Shown piece after piece: positions 6,332 to 10,989 of a DNA stretch of 10,989 bases. Under the pieces are notes generated by a model that was not told where the DNA came from, searched no databases, and saw nothing but the letters and a program-made list of their open reading frames with translations. The translations under genes were made by a program, and so were the position numbers. Each line of letters begins with the position of its first letter. Positions within the stretch are counted from its first letter, which is position 1. Source of the DNA: Caldifarciminota bacterium UBA3079 (GTDB lineage Bacteria > Hydrothermota > Tepidihabitantia > Tepidihabitantales > Tepidihabitantaceae); assembly GCA_002366635.1 (NCBI GenBank), contig DFBN01000032.1, positions 1-10,989 on the forward strand, read 5' to 3'.

Positions 6332-7539
6332 CAGTCTTTACTGTCGGCTGCCGTTTGAATCAGTCTGAATCTGATGCGTTGAGGGCGCGTTTGGTCGAAG
6401 ATGGTGTCATGATAGTCAAGGACCCGGCGGATGCGGGTGAGTGTTTTATCAATACATGCACTGTGACTAATCGTGCGGACCGCAGTTCGGTTCAGCTCAT
6501 AAGGAGAATATGCCGGCTGAGGCCGAAGCCCAGGGTTGTTGTGATTGGTTGTTTTGTTCAACGCCTGTCTGAAAAGGTCAAGGCGATTCCCGGTGTGGAT
6601 GAGGTGTGGGATAACAAAAGGAAACTTGCTGAGATTTCCGATGCTTGTCCTGCACCGGAGCGCAGCCGTGCCCTGCTTAAGGTTCAGGATGGGTGCGACC
6701 GCGGTTGTGCTTATTGCATTTGTTCATTGCTGAGGGGAAAGCCGACTTCTTTGCCTCGGGTTGATGTCGTTTCCCGGTTCGACCGGTTGGTCAAAGCAGG
6801 TTTCCATGAGATTGTCCTTACAGGACTGAATCTTGGAACCTATTATGATAACGGTGTGGACCTGGCTGGACTTCTCGGGTTACTTTCGTGTCGGCCCGGT
6901 GATTTCAGGATTCGGCTCGGTTCGATTGAACCGGATACGGTGAATTCAACGCTGGTTGACTGCTTCGCTGATAAGCGGATTAGTCCGCATTTCCATTTGC
7001 CGCTGCAATCGGGTGACGACCGGATTCTTGAAAGGATGGGCCGAAGGTATACCAGTTGTCAATATGCCGAACTGGTCAGGCAAATCAGGGGTGTGCGTCC
7101 GGATGCGAATATCGGAGCAGATGTTATTGTCGGCTTGCCAGGTGAGGATGAAGATTCGTTTGAACGGACCCGGTCGTTCGTCGCCAGTCTGAAGCTCGGG
7201 TACTTGCATGTTTTCCCCTTTTGTCCGCGGCCAGGAACAAAAGCATATTCAATGAAGAATTGCGTGCCTGAGTATGAAAAGAAGCGGCGCAGCAAGACTT
7301 TAAGGAATCTGTCAACATGGCTGAGGAGTAAATATCAGGCACAGTATATCGGCAAGCTGCGTCAAGCAGTGGTAGAATCCGGTCAGACAGCGCTGACCGA
7401 CAACTACCTGAGATTACACCTGGAAGGAAACTGCCCGGTTGAGCCCCGTGGTTTTGTTAACCTGCTCATTGGACAGAACCAGGGCAGACCCGTTGGTTTT
7501 CTTGAGCATTTGGTGACAAAAACACCAACGGGAGTTTGA
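6322..7539 (+). CDS. mtaB: tRNA threonylcarbamoyladenosine methylthiotransferase, MtaB-type radical SAM enzyme
   Basis: The enzyme adds a methylthio group to t6A37 in ANN-decoding tRNAs, giving ms2t6A, using two [4Fe-4S] clusters. Counting from the ATG at 6322 (405 residues), the N-terminal UPF0004 domain has its three cluster cysteines at 10 (VGCRLNQSES), 46 (NTCTVTNRAD) and 77 (IGCFVQR). The radical SAM CxxxCxxC is at Cys125, Cys129 and Cys132 (GCDRGCAYC). LPLQSGDDRILERMGRRY and ADVIVGLPGEDEDSF are typical of the family. The last 70 or so residues resemble a TRAM RNA-binding domain. VGCRLNQSES favours MtaB over MiaB or RimO. After the SAM cysteines the usual TIP..RG is ICSLLRG. An upstream in-frame start at 6262 would lie inside rpsA and add unconserved residues. 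Confidence 0.92.
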   Translation: MKASVFTVGCRLNQSESDALRARLVEDGVMIVKDPADAGECFINTCTVTNRADRSSVQLIRRICRLRPKPRVVVIGCFVQRLSEKVKAIPGVDEVWDNKRKLAEISDACPAPERSRALLKVQDGCDRGCAYCICSLLRGKPTSLPRVDVVSRFDRLVKAGFHEIVLTGLNLGTYYDNGVDLAGLLGLLSCRPGDFRIRLGSIEPDTVNSTLVDCFADKRISPHFHLPLQSGDDRILERMGRRYTSCQYAELVRQIRGVRPDANIGADVIVGLPGEDEDSFERTRSFVASLKLGYLHVFPFCPRPGTKAYSMKNCVPEYEKKRRSKTLRNLSTWLRSKYQAQYIGKLRQAVVESGQTALTDNYLRLHLEGNCPVEPRGFVNLLIGQNQGRPVGFLEHLVTKTPTGV

Positions 7540-7558
7540 TTTTGATAATGGAGGTTTC

Positions 7559-8512
7559 ATGAGTTTACGCTGGCTAGCAATTGGTATCATGGTTATTGCG
7601 GCAACGGTTTTACCAGCCAAAGAGTACAAAGTGGGTTATATTGATTCTAAGGAGATTATTTCAAAGTATGAGGCAGCGAAAGAAGCAAAGAAAGAACTGG
7701 ACGAGGAGATTGCCGGGTTCAGGGCTGAAGCCGATTCTCTTCGTGGTGAATATGAAAATGCGCTTGAGGAATACAGGTCTCAGGAACTGACACTGTCTGA
7801 AGAAGGAAAGCGTGCCAAGATGGCAGAGGTAAACCAGAGAAAACAGCGCTATGACAGCTACCTGGACGATGTGTATCGAAAGGGCGGCAAAATCGACCAG
7901 AAGAACGAAGAGCTTATAGCACCGATAGTAGAAAAGATAAACCAAGTGGTGAGTAAACTGGCAGCAGAAGAAGGCTTTGTACTGGTGCTGGATGCGTCAA
8001 AATCGGAAATAGTCTATGCCCAGGCAGGACTGGATGTAACCGACCTGGTAATCGATGATTTGAATCGCGAATTCACACCGGTAGGGCCTACCGGTGCAGA
8101 GAAGCTCGTTTATGCGGTAATGCCGATATATGAAAGCAATGATGAAGCCAGGCAGGACCGAATTGGGACACAGATTCGGCAGTTCATATATGACCTTATC
8201 CGTGCCCAGCCGAAGACAGAAATGGTGGCAAATCAGAAGGTAAATGAGCAAGTTGAGGCAAGGGGTTTTGGAGGACGCCAACTCGCAGAAAAGGAGGCTT
8301 TGGATGTAAGCAGGGCCCTGGATGTCGATTATGCTATTTTCGGCGAATGCAATAAGCAGAGCCGACGGATGGAGTTTTCGCTTACGATTGTTGATGTCCG
8401 GCTTAATACTTCGGTCAAGACCGAAACCGGTGAAGCTGCACGGGTCGAAGACCTTCGGGAGCAAGTCGGCCGTGTAGTGCAGGTCCTTTTGACAGGTGTC
8501 GAGAAACCCTGA
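7559..8512 (+). CDS. OmpH/Skp-family periplasmic chaperone fused to a CsgG/LpoB-like C-terminal domain
   Basis: The product has 317 residues, about twice a normal Skp (161). It follows GGAGG at 7550-7554. Residues 1-20 are a signal peptide with likely cleavage after LPA20. Residues about 23-172 match OmpH/Skp: VGYIDSKEIISKYEAAKEAKKEL, long coiled-coil arms (about 40-120), then VEKINQVVSKLAAEEGFVLVLDAS. Skp proteins hold unfolded outer-membrane proteins in the periplasm. After a TPVGPTGAEKL linker, residues about 183-313 form a second domain: VYAVMPIYES, a helix, TEMVANQKVNEQVEARGF, ALDVSRALDVDYAIFGECN, then SLTIVDVRLNTSVKTETGEA. This strand-helix order resembles CsgG/LpoB/FlgO-type domains that work at the outer membrane. 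The Skp call is firm; the second is by pattern only. No bamA is next to it; mtaB is. Confidence 0.85.
   Translation: MSLRWLAIGIMVIAATVLPAKEYKVGYIDSKEIISKYEAAKEAKKELDEEIAGFRAEADSLRGEYENALEEYRSQELTLSEEGKRAKMAEVNQRKQRYDSYLDDVYRKGGKIDQKNEELIAPIVEKINQVVSKLAAEEGFVLVLDASKSEIVYAQAGLDVTDLVIDDLNREFTPVGPTGAEKLVYAVMPIYESNDEARQDRIGTQIRQFIYDLIRAQPKTEMVANQKVNEQVEARGFGGRQLAEKEALDVSRALDVDYAIFGECNKQSRRMEFSLTIVDVRLNTSVKTETGEAARVEDLREQVGRVVQVLLTGVEKP
8076..8096 (+). repeat. 21-base near-palindrome in the domain linker of the OmpH fusion gene
   Basis: The arms CACCGGTAGG (8076-8085) and CCTACCGGTG (8087-8096) are perfect reverse complements around a single G. The sequence encodes the TPVGPT linker between the Skp part and the C-terminal domain. 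It could form a cruciform or mRNA hairpin, or be the scar of a fusion. Confidence 0.7.
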
Positions 8513-9137
8513 GGCCCGAGTTTCGCCTCGGGCCAGCATTGCTCCCAGTGCCAGGATAGGGTCGTTTGTGCATATCGGTCCGGATGTTGTAATCGGCCCG
8601 GATACGGTGATAGATTCCAATGTTACGATAATGGGCGATACCAGAATCGGGACTCGTGTAAGAATCGGCCCGGGCACGGTAATCGGATGCGAAGGTTTCG
8701 GGTATGAGTGGCGAGACGGCGGTTATCAGCATCTGGTCCATACCGGCCGGATAGTTATTGAAGACGATGTTGAAATCGGAGCGAATGTTACTATTGCCCG
8801 GGCAAAAAAGGGACGAGAGACCAGGATTGGAAAGGGGACCAAGATTGATTGCCTTGTTCACATTGCACATAATGTGTTAATCGGTCAGCATTGCATCATA
8901 GTGGCACAGACCGGTATTGCAGGCAGTGTGGTTATCGGCGATAATGTGACCTTGGCCGGTCAGACAGGTGTGAAAGACCATATCCGCATCGGAGACGGTG
9001 CAATTGTTTATGCGAAATCCGCACTTTTCCGTTCGATTCCTGCCAGAGCCCGGTATTCAGGGATACCGGCCCGGCCCCATGACCAGATGCGGCGATTCTG
9101 GGCCAGATTGTGGCACAAGTTTGGCAGGGAAAAGTGA
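8496..9137 (+). CDS. lpxD: LpxD-like UDP-3-O-acyl-glucosamine N-acyltransferase lacking the N-terminal domain
   Basis: LpxD adds the N-linked 3-hydroxyacyl chain to UDP-3-O-acyl-glucosamine in lipid A synthesis. The product has 213 residues against 341 in E. coli. Residues about 8-182 are hexapeptide repeats forming a left-handed beta-helix. LpxD-specific motifs are EGFGYEWRDGG (66-75), GRIVIEDDVEIGANVTI (84-100) and VHIAHNVLIG. The catalytic base His125 corresponds to E. coli His239, and His162 (KDHIRI) to His276. A charged C-terminal helix follows (about 195-213). The whole N-terminal uridine-binding domain (about 100 residues) is absent, and upstream DNA in this frame is taken up by the ompH fusion gene. 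The GTG at 8496 overlaps that gene by 17 bases. The specific motifs argue against a generic hexapeptide transferase; full activity is unproven. Confidence 0.85.
   Translation: MSRNPEARVSPRASIAPSARIGSFVHIGPDVVIGPDTVIDSNVTIMGDTRIGTRVRIGPGTVIGCEGFGYEWRDGGYQHLVHTGRIVIEDDVEIGANVTIARAKKGRETRIGKGTKIDCLVHIAHNVLIGQHCIIVAQTGIAGSVVIGDNVTLAGQTGVKDHIRIGDGAIVYAKSALFRSIPARARYSGIPARPHDQMRRFWARLWHKFGREK
8513..8534 (+). promoter_or_regulatory. Intercistronic hairpin at the ompH-fusion stop / lpxD start
   Basis: GGCCCGAG (8513-8520) and CTCGGGCC (8527-8534) form a perfect 8-bp GC-rich stem with loop TTTCGC, beginning right after the upstream stop codon and inside the first codons of lpxD. There is no T-run, so it is not an intrinsic terminator. 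It may protect upstream mRNA or dampen lpxD translation. Confidence 0.5.
9050..9069 (+). repeat. Short inverted repeat near the 3' end of lpxD
   Basis: CCGGTAT (9050-9056) and ATACCGG (9063-9069) can form a 7-bp stem with a 6-base loop. It lies about 65 bases before the lpxC start, within coding sequence. It shares the CCGGTA/TACCGG core with the hairpins at 1769-1796 and 8076-8096. Confidence 0.4.
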
Positions 9138-9928
9138 AAGGCAGAACGGTCAGACGGCCGGTCAGGTTAAGTGGAAAAGGATATTTCAGTATGAAACCGG
9201 TTGAACTCTTGATTGAACCGGGACCATCAGGTGACGGCATCGTATTCAACCGGGGTCTTAATGCGGATATTGAAAATGCGGATGTGTTTAATCATTGCAC
9301 TTGTATCGGCAGGAAGTCCAGGCAGGTGCAGATGGTAGAGCATTTCCTTGCGGCATGCTATTGCTTGGGCATTACAGATTTGACGGTGACCACAAAAGGC
9401 AATGAATTGCCTTTTCTAGACGGTAGCAGCGGGCCTTTTGTGCGTGCATTCAAACGGGCAGGATTCATGCGTCAGAAGTCCGGGCCCAAGCCATTACTGC
9501 TTTCCAGACCAGTAGTTGTCGAAGACGATGGTGTTATTGCCGCACTGCCCGCGCGAATACTCCATATTTGCTGTTTTGTCAGGCTTCCCGGGAACGAGAA
9601 TGTTCAGTCATTCTGTGGAAGGATAAGTCCATTCAGATTTGAGCAGGAACTGGCAGGCGCACGCACATTCGGACCCGGGCCATCGGGCCGTTCTCTTAAG
9701 CAGATAAAGCGGGCATTGCATCTTAGGTTCATGCTCAGGCGTCATGCCGGATTTATCTATCCGCAGTCTGAGCGTTTTCCTAACGAGCCTTGCCGGCACA
9801 AGGTTTTGGACTTTATTGGAGACTTGGCGCTTCTGGGACGGCCTTTGAAGGCAAAGATATTTATATTCCAGCCTAGTCACCGTTTGAATCTGGCATTTGT
9901 CAGGCAATTAAGGAAAATAACAGAATAA
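9134..9928 (+). CDS. lpxC: UDP-3-O-acyl-N-acetylglucosamine deacetylase (LpxC)
   Basis: LpxC is the zinc-dependent committed step of lipid A synthesis, removing the N-acetyl group. The GTG at 9134 overlaps the lpxD stop (GTGA) with AGGGA just upstream, and gives RTVRRPVRLSGKGYFSMKP at residues 4-22, matching the family N-terminus. GTG at 9110 would add 8 unconserved residues. The protein has 264 residues, shorter than E. coli (305). Zinc ligands His70 (MVEHFLAA), His222 and Asp226 (RHKVLDFIGD) are present, as are catalytic Glu69 and His249 (QPSHRLN). LDGSSGPFV is at 95-103, and ARTFG at 176-180. The segment between ARTFG and RHK is unusual: the common GGS.(D/E)NAIV stretch is replaced by a basic sequence (SLKQIKRALHLRFMLRRH). 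Eleven bases lie between its stop and fabZ. Confidence 0.94.
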   Translation: MKGRTVRRPVRLSGKGYFSMKPVELLIEPGPSGDGIVFNRGLNADIENADVFNHCTCIGRKSRQVQMVEHFLAACYCLGITDLTVTTKGNELPFLDGSSGPFVRAFKRAGFMRQKSGPKPLLLSRPVVVEDDGVIAALPARILHICCFVRLPGNENVQSFCGRISPFRFEQELAGARTFGPGPSGRSLKQIKRALHLRFMLRRHAGFIYPQSERFPNEPCRHKVLDFIGDLALLGRPLKAKIFIFQPSHRLNLAFVRQLRKITE

Positions 9929-9938
9929 TGGAGGTGTA

Positions 9939-10361
9939 ATGAATCTGGAAGAAATCAAGAAATTGCTTCCTCATCGAGAACCTTTCTTGTTCGTCGATAC
10001 GGTCACAAAGTTAGAGGAAAACCGCATCGAGGCATATCGTGATATCAGACCGGACGAGTTTTACTTCAAAGGACACTTTCCCGGTTATCCGGTTCTGCCT
10101 GGCGTTTTGATGGTAGAAGCGATTGCTCAAACCGGCACTCTTCTGGTGCTTTCAAAGCAAGGGAACCGTGAAAACAAAAAGACCCTGTTTGCCGGTATTG
10201 ACAAGGTCAGGTTCCGGCATCAGGTCCGACCGGGTGAGCGCTTACTGCTGAGTGCAACCCTGCTGGGTGCCAAGACAGGTATATACAAACTGCAAGGCTG
10301 GGCTCATGTTGGCGAGGAGCTGGCTTGCGAAGCGATTGTGATGGGCGCACTGCGGGACTAG
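9939..10361 (+). CDS. fabZ: 3-hydroxyacyl-[acyl-carrier-protein] dehydratase FabZ
   Basis: FabZ removes water from 3-hydroxyacyl-ACP in fatty-acid elongation, competing with LpxA and LpxD for the same acyl donor. The product has 140 residues (E. coli 151), a single hot-dog fold. The opening LPHREPFLFVD (10-20) is diagnostic. The catalytic His46 lies in FKGHFPGYPVLPGV and the catalytic Glu60 in MVEAIAQ; DKVRFRHQVRPGE (88-100) is also typical. It starts after GGAGG at 9930-9934, 4 bases before the ATG. In Bacteroidota LpxC and FabZ are often fused; here they are separate. lpxA follows 5 bases after the stop. Confidence 0.96.
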   Translation: MNLEEIKKLLPHREPFLFVDTVTKLEENRIEAYRDIRPDEFYFKGHFPGYPVLPGVLMVEAIAQTGTLLVLSKQGNRENKKTLFAGIDKVRFRHQVRPGERLLLSATLLGAKTGIYKLQGWAHVGEELACEAIVMGALRD

Positions 10362-10366
10362 CAGAG

Positions 10367-10989
10367 GTGCATTCTTCCGCGATTGTTGGGCCGGATGTCA
10401 CTTTTGGCCCTGGAACTAAGGTCGGGCCGTTCTGCCGATTTGAAGGCCGGGTGCAGGTGGGTGAAGATTGTCGTTTCAGAACCGGTGTGGTTGTTGGCAC
10501 TGCACCGATGGACCGGAATTATCTTGGTGAAGATACGGGTGTTATTATCGGTAATGGCAATGAGTTCCATGAATATACTACAATTCACCGCTCTACAGGC
10601 AAAGGCACAAATACTGTTATTGGTGACAACAATTATATAATGGCTTATGTTCATATCGCGCACAACTGTCGGATAGGCAATAGTTGCACTGTCACCAATG
10701 GAACCCAGCTTGGCGGTTATGTCGAAGTCGGGAATGGGGCCAATCTGGGCGGGATGGTCGGTGTTCATCAGTTCTGCAGAATCGGGAAACTGGCGATGGT
10801 CGGAGCGTGTTCATATGTGAACAAGGACATTCCACCGTTCTTGATGGCTCAAGGTCAACCATGCCGTGTCCGGGGAATAAATGCTGTCGGGATGAAACGG
10901 GCCGGTTTTTCTGATGTTATAATAAACACATTGAAGCAGGCTTTCGGTATTATCTATCGGTCTGGCCTCAACCTGGGACAGGCGCTTGA
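10367..10989 (+). CDS. lpxA: UDP-N-acetylglucosamine acyltransferase (LpxA), 3' end cut by the window
   Basis: LpxA transfers a 3-hydroxyacyl chain from ACP to UDP-GlcNAc, the first step of lipid A synthesis. The frame stays open for 207 codons to the right edge; alignment by eye to E. coli LpxA (262 residues) suggests a few dozen residues are missing. Residues about 1-155 are hexapeptide repeats. VHIAHNC gives His96 and His99 (E. coli His122 and catalytic His125), and VHQFCRIG gives His134 (His160). The C-terminal helices begin with GINAVGMKRAGFS. Two changes stand out: the position of E. coli His144 is Tyr118 (GGYV), and that of Gly173, the acyl-chain ruler, is Ala147 (MVGACS). The GTG at 10367 gives a typical N-terminus (HSSAIVGPD). 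A TTG at 10325, 5 bases after GAGGAG and inside fabZ, is an alternative. Confidence 0.94.
   Translation, partial: MHSSAIVGPDVTFGPGTKVGPFCRFEGRVQVGEDCRFRTGVVVGTAPMDRNYLGEDTGVIIGNGNEFHEYTTIHRSTGKGTNTVIGDNNYIMAYVHIAHNCRIGNSCTVTNGTQLGGYVEVGNGANLGGMVGVHQFCRIGKLAMVGACSYVNKDIPPFLMAQGQPCRVRGINAVGMKRAGFSDVIINTLKQAFGIIYRSGLNLGQAL

Noticed and set aside
7997..8870. Two long open frames on the - strand (7997-8677 and 8415-8870)
   Set aside because: They mirror the ompH fusion and lpxD. The periodic hexapeptide code of lpxD keeps reverse frames open, giving spurious repeats.
10383..10914. Two + strand open frames (10383-10640 and 10684-10914)
   Set aside because: They are shadows of lpxA, whose frame starts at 10367 and runs without a stop to the window edge.
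1..10989. CRISPR array, tRNA, rRNA, insertion sequence or attachment site
   Set aside because: No regularly spaced repeats, cloverleaf, transposase or integrase was found on either strand.

Overview
The window comes from a Gram-negative-type (diderm) bacterium that makes lipid A: lpxD, lpxC, fabZ and lpxA lie in a row behind an OmpH/Skp-family periplasmic protein. The first gene ends in a FlgD-Ig/type IX-like C-terminal domain. A small Gly/Arg/Trp-rich DUF5320-type protein sits beside an ArsR-type regulator. This mix, with many GTG and TTG starts, suggests an uncultured lineage such as candidate division WOR-3 or a relative in the Fibrobacterota-Chlorobiota-Bacteroidota neighbourhood. That placement is an inference; no rRNA or other direct marker is present. 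All genes are on the + strand.

Layout. (1) 1-748: the 3' end of a large secreted protein with carboxypeptidase-regulatory-like repeats and a C-terminal sorting-like domain, followed by a strong hairpin. (2) 889-1805: a two-gene accessory module, a cysteine-free ArsR-type winged-helix regulator and a DUF5320-like protein, closed by a textbook terminator. The two proteins share their terminal sequences. (3) 1894-2370: a stand-alone cyclic-nucleotide-binding-like domain with a degenerate phosphate-binding cassette. (4) 2437-10989: nine genes in one tight run, continuing off the right edge as a tenth: cmk, plsC, ispH, rpsA, mtaB, an ompH fusion, lpxD, lpxC, fabZ, lpxA. Several junctions overlap (TTGA, GTGA, 8-17 nt overlaps), which suggests co-transcription and translational coupling.

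How the genes fit together. The long run joins nucleotide and phospholipid precursor supply (Cmk makes CDP; PlsC makes phosphatidate), isoprenoid precursors (IspH), translation (ribosomal protein S1 and a tRNA methylthiotransferase) and outer-membrane biogenesis. The outer-membrane set is a Skp-like chaperone, then LpxD, LpxC and LpxA, with FabZ supplying the fatty-acid pathway that feeds the 3-hydroxyacyl-ACP pool used by LpxA and LpxD. lpxB and lpxK are not seen and may lie downstream.

The most unusual items are an OmpH/Skp protein carrying an extra C-terminal domain that looks like the CsgG/LpoB/FlgO fold, an LpxD made only of the left-handed beta-helix without its N-terminal uridine-binding domain, and the ArsR regulator that looks like a winged helix embedded in DUF5320-like ends. 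No tRNA, rRNA, CRISPR array or insertion sequence was seen.
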